22,253 nucleotides of DNA. Source: Lachnospiraceae bacterium. GTDB taxonomy: Bacteria; Bacillota; Clostridia; Lachnospirales; Lachnospiraceae. The stretch's first letter is position 1; each line of letters begins with the position of its first letter. Shown here in pieces: positions 15,832 through 22,253 of this stretch. The stretch covers positions 1 through 22,253 of the forward strand of contig JAFVEU010000253.1 in NCBI GenBank assembly GCA_017475845.1, read 5' to 3'. The notes under the pieces were generated by a model that made no database searches, was not told where the DNA came from, and was given only the letters and a program-made list of their open reading frames with translations. Position numbers and translations under genes: made by a program.

Positions 15832-16991
15832 AGCACTTCCTCCGTAGGTAAAAGGGTCCCGACGGCGATGATCTCCGTGTCGCCGGAAATATCCGGGTTC
15901 CCTGTCCCCGGCTCTCTTCCGGCAAGATATACCCTTACGGGAACCCGTGAAACATTCATCTTCTCCGTAAGGAGCCTCTCTTCTTCCCCATAATCAATGA
16001 GAACCGCTATGATCATCCTTTCATTATATGCATGAATACCGCAGCCAAGCTCGTTTAAGAGACTCAGGGTATTTCCCTTTTCCCCGAAAGAGAACCCCCT
16101 CATTATCTCATAAAGCCCTTCATAATCCTGATAATTCCTTACGTGGAAGGAGTTCATCACACCGGTCCTGCAGACCACATCCACGGGAATATTATTACTC
16201 ACATAATATAGAGCGAGTGCCAGAGTGCTCTCGATTATCCTGTTCTCTGCGGGAAGATACTTTTCCGCTTCCGTATAACGGCGTTCCGACTCCATGATGA
16301 TAAGGATCCCGTCCTTTTCGCCCCCCTTAAGCTCCCGTATCATGGGCTTCTGCATTACAGCGCTGGCCTTGTGGTGCAGAAGCCGGGGGTTATCTCCCGG
16401 CACATATTCCCTTACCGTGATATCCGGCTCATTCCTGTTCTGCAGGCTGTCCCGGTCGGAGTCTTCCTTATCCTCACCAAACTTAAGCTCACTTAACTGC
16501 ACCATTGAAGGGGCCACGATAACGCTCAAGGGCTCTTTTATCCTGTACTTAACACTAAAGAGGCCGAAATAATCCTTTACCTCCAGCTCCTTTATACCCA
16601 CCAGATATTCCCCCCGGTAACGGCATATAAGCTTCGTGCTCCGCTTTATGGAGGAATGGGGCGGAAGCTCATATTCGGTCCGGTCATCCAGTCCGGTAAT
16701 GCCGGAAAAAGAGGAATAAAAGATCATCCTTACGGAAGAAAATGAAATGGGGCCTTCGTTGCTTAAGGTCAGATAGAAATCCGAGGGCCGGGAACAGGTC
16801 ATATCCCGCCCGTCCGTCTTCTGGTACATGCGGATGGAAGCGGTCACATAAAAAACATAGAGGACATCGGAAAGAGGCAGGAGCAGCATTAGAAAGAAAA
16901 AGAGGTAAGTCACCGGCCCGCCGTAAAATGTTATCCCTGCCAGGGAAAGCGCAAATAAAAGGATCAGTATCAGCAGTAATCTACGGTTCAT
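15828..16991 (-). CDS. DUF58-domain membrane protein (YeaD-like)
   Basis: This 387-residue protein has two N-terminal hydrophobic segments (about 4-23 and 27-50), a beta-rich domain, and the DUF58 signature VREYVPGDNPRLLHHKASA at 193-211. A von Willebrand A-like region follows, with a degenerate metal-binding start (ILIIMESER). DUF58 proteins are regularly encoded beside MoxR ATPases and are thought to be their partners. The ATG lies 3 nt after the moxR stop with only a weak ribosome site, and the end overlaps the next gene, so all three are probably translated in a coupled way. The molecular role is not known. Confidence 0.93.
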   Translation of the reverse strand: MNRRLLLILILLFALSLAGITFYGGPVTYLFFFLMLLLPLSDVLYVFYVTASIRMYQKTDGRDMTCSRPSDFYLTLSNEGPISFSSVRMIFYSSFSGITGLDDRTEYELPPHSSIKRSTKLICRYRGEYLVGIKELEVKDYFGLFSVKYRIKEPLSVIVAPSMVQLSELKFGEDKEDSDRDSLQNRNEPDITVREYVPGDNPRLLHHKASAVMQKPMIRELKGGEKDGILIIMESERRYTEAEKYLPAENRIIESTLALALYYVSNNIPVDVVCRTGVMNSFHVRNYQDYEGLYEIMRGFSFGEKGNTLSLLNELGCGIHAYNERMIIAVLIDYGEEERLLTEKMNVSRVPVRVYLAGREPGTGNPDISGDTEIIAVGTLLPTEEVL

Positions 16992-16994
16992 ATA

Positions 16995-17924
16995 TCAATC
17001 CACACTCACGGGAACCTTAAGTAACATAAGCTCAAGGAGCTCTGCGGCAGTCTTCTTATGAAGACGCATCTCCGTTGAAAGCACCAGCCTGTGTGAAAGG
17101 ACTGAGGGAGCCAGATACTTGACATCATCAGGCTTCACAAAATCACAGCCATTAAGAAAGGCTCTGGCCCTTACAGCCTGCAGAAGATGAAGGAGCGCCC
17201 GGGGACTTGCCCCAAGGGCAAAGGCCGGATCGGAACGGGTCATATCCACGATCCTCTGAATATAGGAAAGCACCTCTTCACTCACATGGACAGAGGATAC
17301 CATCTCCTTAAGCTTTATCACATCCTCAGCATTAAGAACCGGCTCGACATTCTTTACACTTATGCCCTCCAGATTCATCCTGGCCATCTTAAGCTCCTCC
17401 TCGGGAGCTGGATAGCCGATGGAAAGGCGCATCATGAAACGGTCCAGCTGGGCTTCCGGCAGCGGAAAGGTGCCCGTAAAGCTGATGGGATTCTGTGTTG
17501 CGATGACCATAAAGGGCTCCGGAAGCCTGTAGATCTTTCCGTCCACAGTGACCTGGGATTCAGCCATGGCTTCCAGAAGGGCCGCCTGGGTCTTGGGAGA
17601 TGTCCTGTTCAGTTCATCCGCCAGTACAATGTTTTTCATGATCCCGCCGGGACGGTATGAAAATTCCCCGGTCTTCATATCATATACGGAAAGACCTGTA
17701 ACATCGCCGGGCATCGTATCGGGGGTAAACTGTATCCGTCCGAAGGACAGTCCCAGGGATCCGGCAAAAGCGCTGGCCAGTGTGGTCTTCCCCACTCCCG
17801 GAACATCTTCAAGCAGCAGATGCCCCTCCGAGAGAAAGCAGCAGAGCACGTTCTCCACCAGCTCCGGCTTTCCCACAAAATACAGGTTCATCTGTTCCCT
17901 TATCTTTTCAAGTCTGTCTCTCAT
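16995..17924 (-). CDS. MoxR-family AAA+ ATPase
   Basis: This 309-residue cytoplasmic ATPase has Walker A GVGKTT at 43-48, Walker B IVLADE at 99-104, a sensor-1 Asn in ATQNP near 145, and the arginine finger region LDRFMMR near 160-166. The C-terminal lid domain contains the SPRALLHLLQAVRARAFLNG segment typical of MoxR. Such ATPases act as chaperones that mature or insert metal ions into partner proteins, often partners of the DUF58 or VWA type. It is first in a moxR-DUF58-transglutaminase operon. The ATG follows AAGGTCAGGAT, a modest ribosome site. The gene has its own promoter at 18085-18113 and a structured leader. Confidence 0.95.
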   Translation of the reverse strand: MRDRLEKIREQMNLYFVGKPELVENVLCCFLSEGHLLLEDVPGVGKTTLASAFAGSLGLSFGRIQFTPDTMPGDVTGLSVYDMKTGEFSYRPGGIMKNIVLADELNRTSPKTQAALLEAMAESQVTVDGKIYRLPEPFMVIATQNPISFTGTFPLPEAQLDRFMMRLSIGYPAPEEELKMARMNLEGISVKNVEPVLNAEDVIKLKEMVSSVHVSEEVLSYIQRIVDMTRSDPAFALGASPRALLHLLQAVRARAFLNGCDFVKPDDVKYLAPSVLSHRLVLSTEMRLHKKTAAELLELMLLKVPVSVD

Positions 17925-17943
17925 ATCCTGACCTTATCCCGCA

Positions 17944-17990
17944 GGCATCCGCATCCCATGGCCTATCCCGCATCAAAGATGGGGGATGCC
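17944..17990 (-). promoter_or_regulatory. Strong stem-loop in moxR leader near the start codon
   Basis: GGCAUCC pairs with GGAUGCC (7 bp). Inside it CCCAU pairs with AUGGG, leaving a four-base bulge. It ends 19 nt before the moxR ATG and is not followed by U residues, so it is not a terminator. It could limit ribosome access or stabilise the mRNA. I recognise no riboswitch core. Confidence 0.45.
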
Positions 17991-18028
17991 TCCCCGGCGA
18001 AGAGTGACGTGCCTGCGCAACACCGATG

Positions 18029-18057
18029 AAGTTTGAAAGTCAAAGACTTTCAGACTT
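18029..18057 (-). promoter_or_regulatory. 13-bp hairpin early in moxR leader
   Basis: AAGUCUGAAAGUC pairs with GACUUUCAAACUU (one G-U) around the loop UUU, about 20 nt after the predicted start. No U-tract follows on either strand. It is probably a 5' stabilising element or protein-binding site. The function is unknown. Confidence 0.5.
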
Positions 18058-18084
18058 ATCTCCTCATTGAAACCGGCTCAGACC

Positions 18085-18113
18085 ATCATAACGTTTTCAG
18101 CCTGTATTTTCAA
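18085..18113 (-). promoter_or_regulatory. Sigma-A-type promoter of moxR operon
   Basis: TTGAAA (18108-18113) and TATGAT (18085-18090) are separated by 17 nt on the minus strand. The start is expected near 18078, giving a leader of about 155 nt. The padR promoter runs the other way about 105 nt further on. Confidence 0.8.
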
Positions 18114-18218
18114 GAAGTGCCGGACTTTGTCACAACAACCGCACAAACCCTTTTTCCGCGTTTCGGCAGCAGGAATCAGATCGTTTTTCCCGGGTTTTTA
18201 AAAAAATTAAAAAGGGTG

Positions 18219-18247
18219 TTGACATCCTACGTTAGTCGTAGTATATT
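18219..18247 (+). promoter_or_regulatory. Promoter of padR operon
   Basis: TTGACA (18219-18224), a 17-nt spacer and TATATT (18242-18247) form a near-perfect promoter. A run of A and T at 18196-18213 lies just upstream and may act as an UP element. The spacer is filled by an inverted repeat, so binding there would block RNA polymerase. Confidence 0.9.
18227..18241 (+). promoter_or_regulatory. Inverted-repeat operator in the padR promoter spacer
   Basis: CTACG-TTAGT-CGTAG is a perfect 5-5-5 inverted repeat exactly between the -35 and -10 elements. The right half runs into CGTAGTA, the core of the three repeats downstream. It is a likely autorepression site for the PadR protein encoded next. 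Confidence 0.65.
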
Positions 18248-18275
18248 TACCCCGACAGATGAAGTATTCCAATTG

Positions 18276-18317
18276 TCGTAGTACGAGAGTCATAGTACGA
18301 GTGACATAGTACGTCAG
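18276..18317 (+). repeat. Three 14-bp tandem repeats, probable PadR operators
   Basis: Three units of 14 bp read tcgtagtacgagag, tcatagtacgagtg and acatagtacgtcag. Each is centred on (C)GTAGTACG or CATAGTACG; the first is a palindrome about a central base. They start about 22 nt after the predicted transcription start and end 46 nt before the padR ATG. The CGTAGTA core also occurs at 18237-18243 in the promoter. The spacing would put successive sites about 1.3 helical turns apart. Confidence 0.65.
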
Positions 18318-18363
18318 GCGCAGTTGATACTGCTGCCGGAAAGAATCTTTATGGAGGAAAAAA

Positions 18364-18708
18364 ATGGTTGAGATAAGCAGTGATGTTATCCGCGGCTACA
18401 ACGACACCATGATCCTTAGTATCCTGATAAAGGTTCCATCCTACGGATATGAGATCTCAAAGCAGATCAAAAAGATATCCATGGGAAAATACATAATAAA
18501 GGAAACCACCCTTTATTCCGCATTCACCAGGATGGAAAAGAACGGATACATAGAATCATTCGTAGCGGATCCGGATCCCGAAGGAAACGGAAAAAAGAGA
18601 ACCTATTACAGAGTCACGGAGTCCGGAACAGAGTATTACCGGAACAAATGTGAGGAATGGGAACTTACCAAGGACGTGATCGAACGTTTTATTGAGGAGA
18701 AGAGATAG
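18364..18708 (+). CDS. PadR-family transcriptional regulator
   Basis: This 114-residue protein is of the short PadR type. It has a winged-helix DNA-binding domain (about 8-85, with SYGYEISKQIKK and TTLYSAFTRMEKNGYIES) and a short C-terminal dimerisation helix. PadR proteins of this class repress operons encoding membrane-stress or antimicrobial-response proteins and often repress themselves. The ATG follows GGAGG at 18353-18357. It is the first gene of the padR-HAAS-DUF4097 operon, and the repeats upstream are its likely binding sites. The inducing signal cannot be read from the sequence. Confidence 0.95.
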   Translation: MVEISSDVIRGYNDTMILSILIKVPSYGYEISKQIKKISMGKYIIKETTLYSAFTRMEKNGYIESFVADPDPEGNGKKRTYYRVTESGTEYYRNKCEEWELTKDVIERFIEEKR

Positions 18709-18717
18709 GAGAATAAC

Positions 18718-19680
18718 ATGGAAACAATAAGAAATTATCTTGAAACTATGTTTGCCGGCATGCCGAACACTCCTGAGGTAAAAAAAGCAAAGGACGAACT
18801 GCTGACAATGATGGAGGATAAATATAATGAGCTCCTGGCAGAAGGCGCTAATGAAAACGCAGCAGTGGGAACCGTCATTTCGGAATTCGGCAATCTGGAT
18901 GAACTGGCAGAGGATCTGGGACTTCAGAAGGAAATAGAGGAAGTTCACGAAAAGCAGCAGGAGACTGCAAGAAGAGCTGTCAGCATGGAAGAGGTCAGCG
19001 CTTATTTCAAAGCGGTCAGAGGGAGGGCCTGGCAGATAGCACTGGGAGTAATGCTCTGCATCATATGCGTGAACGGACCCATTTTGACAGTTTTCTTAAA
19101 AGCAGGTCCTGAGTTCGGAGTTCTTGCAATGTTCTCCTGTATCGCCCTGGCCGTAGGACTTTTCGTTTATTCGGGTCTCACCGGAAAGGAATGGAAGTTC
19201 CTTAAAAAAGAGCCCTGCCAGATCGATATCACCACCGCCAATACGGTAAAGGAAATGCGCCGTAATTTCAGGACCACAAGAGTCTGGATGCTGACTGTAG
19301 GGGTTGTGCTCTGCGCTTTCTGCTGGTTACCCTGTGCAGCATTCGTATTCTTTGGCGAGATCGCGCCGGCCACCCTGTTCTTTATGATAGTTATCGGAGT
19401 ATTCCTTATCGTATACAGCTCCATCATCGAAAAAGGCTTTACGACCATACTGAACCTGAACGATATAAAGACCATAAGCGGGAGCTATGGCAAGGAGGAT
19501 GAGATAGTGTATTCAAGCAAGACCGCAACTGCAGTGATGAGCGTTTACTGGCCTTCCGTAACCTGCATCTATCTCGCCATAAGCTTCCTTACATTCCAAT
19601 GGCATATCACCTGGATCATATGGCCTGTTGCGGGAATAGTATGTAAGATCCTAAATATAACCCTTGCTAAGGAGGATTAA
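18718..19680 (+). CDS. HAAS-domain (DUF1700-like) multi-pass membrane protein
   Basis: This 320-residue protein has an N-terminal alpha-helical HAAS/DUF1700-type domain (about 1-70). It includes the conserved pattern of two helices and EFGNLDELAEDLG. About six membrane segments follow (about 105-127, 133-153, 189-211, 217-236, 273-290 and 296-314). Members are almost always encoded directly downstream of a PadR regulator, as here. The gene starts 9 nt after padR with AGGAG upstream. The biochemical role is not established; a part in envelope-stress sensing with the next gene is suggested by the conserved pairing. Confidence 0.9.
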   Translation: METIRNYLETMFAGMPNTPEVKKAKDELLTMMEDKYNELLAEGANENAAVGTVISEFGNLDELAEDLGLQKEIEEVHEKQQETARRAVSMEEVSAYFKAVRGRAWQIALGVMLCIICVNGPILTVFLKAGPEFGVLAMFSCIALAVGLFVYSGLTGKEWKFLKKEPCQIDITTANTVKEMRRNFRTTRVWMLTVGVVLCAFCWLPCAAFVFFGEIAPATLFFMIVIGVFLIVYSSIIEKGFTTILNLNDIKTISGSYGKEDEIVYSSKTATAVMSVYWPSVTCIYLAISFLTFQWHITWIIWPVAGIVCKILNITLAKED

Positions 19681-19684
19681 AAAA

Positions 19685-20419
19685 ATGGAAGAAAAAAAGT
19701 GGGAAAAACCCTTTATGATAACCATCTGGTGCATAACCCTTGTCCTTGTCCTTATAGGACTTGCGATCCACGTCGGAGGATGGTTTGGGTTCGACTTATT
19801 CAGCAAGCCCGAAAAAACCGTAGCAAACACCGCTTCCTTCGATGCCGGTGAAATAAAAGAGATCTCCCTGGATGTGGAACTGGGACAGGTAACCCTCCAA
19901 AGGGGAGCGGAATTCAAGGTGGATTATAACTATCCCGAGAAATATGCTCCAAAGATAGAGATGAAAAGCGAAACTCTGGAGATCACAGAGAAGGCCAAAA
20001 AGTTTACTCCCAGCAGCGGAAACGAGTTCTACCTAAATATCACCGTTCCTTCAAATGCGGAGCTTAAGAATGTGGATATGGAGATAAACTTAGGGGAATT
20101 GAATATCGACGGACTGACATCAGACCGTATATCTGTGGAAGGAGACTGCGGAGCCCTTAAAATAACCAACTGCAATGCAGAAAATGCGGATTTTCAGGCA
20201 GATCTCGGAGATATCGAAATAAGCGGCTGCAGTTTCAGATCCTTAAAGTCAGAGGCTGATCTTGGAGATATCAATGTACAGGGCGACTTCGATTCCGTTT
20301 ATTGCCGGTGTGATATGGGAGACATCGACATCAATACGGTAAAGAACGAGAGCGATATTGACATCACGGCAAAATGCTCCCTGGGAAATGTAAAGGTAAA
20401 CGGAAAAAGCTGGCACTGA
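19685..20419 (+). CDS. Membrane-anchored DUF4097-type beta-repeat protein
   Basis: This 244-residue protein has one N-terminal membrane segment (about 10-30) and an external domain built of short beta-strand repeats. The repeats recur about every 20 residues: VELGQVTL (64-71), INLGELNI (134-141), ADLGDIEI (172-179), ADLGDINV (191-198), CDMGDIDI (209-216) and CSLGNVKV (231-238). This matches the putative-adhesin family DUF4097, predicted to form a right-handed beta-helix. The ATG at 19685 is chosen because AAGGAGG lies nine bases upstream and the membrane segment follows directly; a TTG 21 nt upstream lacks this. The gene follows the HAAS gene by 4 nt in the PadR operon. The ligand is unknown. 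Confidence 0.9.
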   Translation: MEEKKWEKPFMITIWCITLVLVLIGLAIHVGGWFGFDLFSKPEKTVANTASFDAGEIKEISLDVELGQVTLQRGAEFKVDYNYPEKYAPKIEMKSETLEITEKAKKFTPSSGNEFYLNITVPSNAELKNVDMEINLGELNIDGLTSDRISVEGDCGALKITNCNAENADFQADLGDIEISGCSFRSLKSEADLGDINVQGDFDSVYCRCDMGDIDINTVKNESDIDITAKCSLGNVKVNGKSWH

Positions 20420-20430
20420 GCCGGAGAAAG

Positions 20431-20451
20431 CAGCGTTCCTAAAAGGCGCTG
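20431..20451 (+). other. Hairpin after the PadR operon
   Basis: CAGCG pairs with CGCTG, with an inner CCT/AGG stem and a TT bulge, 11 nt after the last stop codon. No U-tract follows. It could protect the mRNA 3' end or be part of a processed tail. Confidence 0.4.
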
Positions 20452-20463
20452 TGCCCTGAAAAT

Positions 20464-20488
20464 ACGGCAATTCTCAAAAGGTTGCCGT
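20464..20488 (+). other. Second hairpin after the PadR operon
   Basis: ACGGCAA and TTGCCGT form a 7-bp stem with an 11-nt loop. No U-tract follows directly. It is one of four successive stem-loops between the convergent operons. Confidence 0.4.
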
Positions 20489-20503
20489 CGTGCCCCGAAA
20501 AAC

Positions 20504-20531
20504 CGGCCGGGAACAAAGCTGTTCCCGGCCG
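20504..20531. terminator. Bidirectional terminator between convergent operons
   Basis: CGGCCGGGAACA pairs perfectly with TGTTCCCGGCCG (12 bp) around the loop AAGC. On the minus strand it is followed by G and five T residues, so it ends the mccB-mccA transcript well. On the plus strand a T-rich but interrupted tract follows (TTGTATTGTTG), which should still end the PadR operon. Confidence 0.88.
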
Positions 20532-20553
20532 TTGTATTGTTGTGGGGTAACTA

Positions 20554-20576
20554 TTCGGAATTCGAAGGGTTCCGAA
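20554..20576. other. Hairpin downstream of mccA
   Basis: TTCGGAA and TTCCGAA form a 7-bp stem with a 9-nt loop, 38 nt after the mccA stop in its direction of transcription. There is no T-run on either side. It may help define the mccA 3' end. Confidence 0.35.
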
Positions 20577-20613
20577 CAGAAACGTCGTAGGAGGAAACCC
20601 CGTCAACTCATTT

Positions 20614-21525
20614 TCATTCATACAGACCCGCGCTGAAATAGCGGTCACCCCTGTCGGGAAGTACTGCTACTATATTTCCCTTCACCCCGCTTGAAGCGAG
20701 CTTCAGTGCCGCAGACACAGCCGCTCCGGATGAGGATCCCGCAAATATCCCTTCGTTTCTGGCAAGAAGCCTTGCGGTAGTGAATGCATCCCCGTCCGAA
20801 ATCTTTATGGCTTTATCCATAAGGCCTATGTCCATGGTCTCGGGAACAAAGTCATTTCCTATACCCTCAATGTTATAGTCGTGATGCTCTCCGCCTCCGA
20901 TCAAAGACCCAAAAGGATCTGCCAGGATACCCTTTACCTCCGGGTTCTTTTCCTTCAGGTATTTAAGGATACCGGAAAAGGTTCCCCCGCTGCCGGCTCC
21001 TGCCACAAGATAATCTATCTTTCCCTCCAGGTCTTCATATATCTCTCTGCCGGTGGTCTCATAATGGGCTTTCGGGTTTGCAAGATCCTTAAACTGGTCG
21101 AAGGATACCGCATCCTTTATCCCGGCCTTTATCTCTTCCGCTTTTTCAGCGGCTCCCAGCATTCCCTTTTCTCTGGGAGTGTTTATGATCTCGGCTCCCA
21201 GGGCACGCATCAGGGTCTGCTTCTCTATGGAAAACTTCGTAGGAACCACAAAGATTATGCGGTATCCCTTGTTCAGAGCGGCAAAAGCGATGCCAAGGCC
21301 CGTATTTCCCGCAGTTCCCATAACGATGGTGCTGCCCCTTTTTATAAGGCCTTTCCTTTCCGCCTCTGCAAGCATATACCGCCCGGTCCTGTCCTTCACG
21401 CTTCCGGAAGGGTTCCAGAGCTCCAGCTTGGCAAAGAGGCTGACACCTTCAGGTACTCCCATATGTTCAAGCTTTACGAGAGGTGTATGACCCACAAGTT
21501 CCTGCATTGACTTATAATATCCCAT
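20614..21525 (-). CDS. mccA: MccA-like O-acetylserine-dependent cystathionine beta-synthase
   Basis: This 303-residue PLP enzyme belongs to the CysK/cystathionine beta-synthase fold. The PLP lysine is Lys44 in NPSGSVKDR, and the phosphate-binding loop ends in GSSSGAA. Several features favour MccA over cysteine synthase. The substrate loop reads GTAGNTGLG (TAGNTG) instead of TSGNTG. FVVPTKFSIEKQ, the GGG(E) loop in SLIGGGEHHDY and EGIGNDFVP resemble Bacillus subtilis MccA (YrhA). MccA joins homocysteine to O-acetylserine, giving cystathionine for the MccB step. The ATG lies 1 nt after the mccB stop, with GGAG/AGGA inside the mccB end, so translation is coupled. A cysteine synthase activity cannot be excluded from sequence. 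Confidence 0.85.
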   Translation of the reverse strand: MGYYKSMQELVGHTPLVKLEHMGVPEGVSLFAKLELWNPSGSVKDRTGRYMLAEAERKGLIKRGSTIVMGTAGNTGLGIAFAALNKGYRIIFVVPTKFSIEKQTLMRALGAEIINTPREKGMLGAAEKAEEIKAGIKDAVSFDQFKDLANPKAHYETTGREIYEDLEGKIDYLVAGAGSGGTFSGILKYLKEKNPEVKGILADPFGSLIGGGEHHDYNIEGIGNDFVPETMDIGLMDKAIKISDGDAFTTARLLARNEGIFAGSSSGAAVSAALKLASSGVKGNIVAVLPDRGDRYFSAGLYE

Positions 21526-21526
21526 A

Positions 21527-22253
21527 TTATTTCCTACTCCTGTCTATGGCTCTCTCCAGATCCTTATAAATATCTTCCGCATCCTCTATTCCAACGGACA
21601 GCCTTATGAGCCCGTCGGTTATCCCCACCTTTTTCCTTATATCTCCGGGGATGGAAGCGTGGGTCATGGTGGAAGGATGGCATACCAGGGACTCCACTCC
21701 TCCCAGACTCTCCGCCAACATTATGAGCTCCAGGCTTTCAAAGAATCTGCCTGTGTCATATCCTTCCTTCAGTTCAAAGGAGATCATGGCTCCCGGACCC
21801 TTTGCCTGCTTTTTGTTTGTCTCATAACCGGGATCCCTCTTCAGTCCCGGATAGTAGATATTTTTTACGGCACCGTTCTTTTCAAGTCTTTCCGCTATCT
21901 TCAGGGCATTTTCCACATGCCTGTCCATACGGACTCCCAGTGTCTTTATGCCTTTAATAAGGAGGAAGGAATCAAAGGGTCCCAGCACTCCGCCCGTGGC
22001 ATTCTGCAGGAAAGCAAGCCTCTCCGCCGTCTCCTTATCCTTTACCACTGCAAGTCCCGCCACAAGGTCACTGTGGCCTCCCAGATACTTGGTGGCGGAA
22101 TGTACCACTATATCCGCTCCCAGGGACAGAGGTCTCTGGAGATAGGGAGTCATAAAGGTATTGTCCACTATCACCGTTATCCCATGCTCATGGGATATCT
22201 TTGATACGGCGGCTATATCCGTTACCGTCATCAGCGGGTTCGCAGGACTCTCT
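21527..22253 (-). CDS. mccB: Cystathionine gamma-lyase/synthase-family enzyme, C-terminal part (cut by window edge)
   Basis: This is the C-terminal 242 or so residues of a Cys/Met-metabolism PLP enzyme; the frame runs off the right edge. The segment opens with ESPANPLM and continues with IVDNTFMTPYLQRPLSLGAD. The PLP lysine is in HSATKYLGGHSD. SLGGVESLVCHPSTMTH and IRLSVGIEDAED mark the C-terminal domain. The family includes MetB, MetC and MccB. Pairing with the MccA-like gene suggests MccB, which splits cystathionine into cysteine, 2-oxobutyrate and ammonia. Its start lies outside the window. Confidence 0.85.
   Translation of the reverse strand, partial: ESPANPLMTVTDIAAVSKISHEHGITVIVDNTFMTPYLQRPLSLGADIVVHSATKYLGGHSDLVAGLAVVKDKETAERLAFLQNATGGVLGPFDSFLLIKGIKTLGVRMDRHVENALKIAERLEKNGAVKNIYYPGLKRDPGYETNKKQAKGPGAMISFELKEGYDTGRFFESLELIMLAESLGGVESLVCHPSTMTHASIPGDIRKKVGITDGLIRLSVGIEDAEDIYKDLERAIDRSRK

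Noticed and set aside
17936..17972. Direct repeat TATCCCGCA in the moxR leader
   Set aside because: There are only two 9-bp copies about 30 nt apart, partly within the stem-loop; there is not enough to call an operator.
20614..21525. Plain cysteine synthase (CysK) assignment
   Set aside because: The TAGNTG loop, FVVPTKFSIEKQ and the GGGE loop, together with the coupled mccB, favour MccA.

Overview
The window looks like chromosomal DNA of a Clostridia-class Bacillota, plausibly a Lachnospiraceae-like anaerobe. The grounds are strong AGGAGG-type ribosome sites, TTGACA/TATAAT promoters, a type III glutamine synthetase, an ANTAR-type antiterminator, a PadR/HAAS operon and a MccA/MccB pair. GC content is moderate and genes are packed tightly. 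I see no mobile element, CRISPR array, rRNA or tRNA. The genus cannot be fixed from sequence alone.

Region 1 (1-12573, all minus strand) is a nitrogen-assimilation block in two transcription units. In transcription order the first is glnA-like, ANTAR regulator, asnB, pyrG. It starts from a near-consensus promoter at 12545-12573. The second is glnN (GSIII), gltB, gltD (gltD runs off the left edge). It starts from a consensus promoter at 7268-7296 inside the pyrG-glnN gap. Together they encode ammonium capture by GS/GOGAT and two glutamine-dependent amidotransferase enzymes, making asparagine and CTP. Both promoters are followed at once by an intrinsic terminator that overlaps a competing hairpin with a six-base purine-rich loop. 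The glnN leader holds a second set about 120 nt further on. These look like transcription attenuators, and the embedded ANTAR protein is the obvious candidate to act on them. The ANTAR protein has lost its phospho-acceptor aspartate, and its partner GlnA-like protein has shortened or altered active-site loops. This suggests a sensor pair in which a degenerate glutamine synthetase signals to a non-phosphorylatable antiterminator.

Region 2 (12570-18113, minus strand) holds moxR, a DUF58 gene, and a transglutaminase-domain membrane protein, tightly coupled, then a Bmp/Med-family lipoprotein. The moxR promoter lies at 18085-18113, and its leader of about 150 nt contains two strong hairpins.

Region 3 (18219-20419, plus strand) is an operon of padR, a HAAS-domain (DUF1700-like) membrane protein and a membrane-anchored DUF4097-type beta-repeat protein. 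Its promoter carries an inverted repeat in the spacer and three 14-bp repeats downstream, probably operators for the PadR protein.

Region 4 (20614-22253, minus strand) is a reverse trans-sulfuration pair, mccB (cut by the right edge) then mccA. It converges on region 3 across a gap full of hairpins, including a 12-bp bidirectional terminator.
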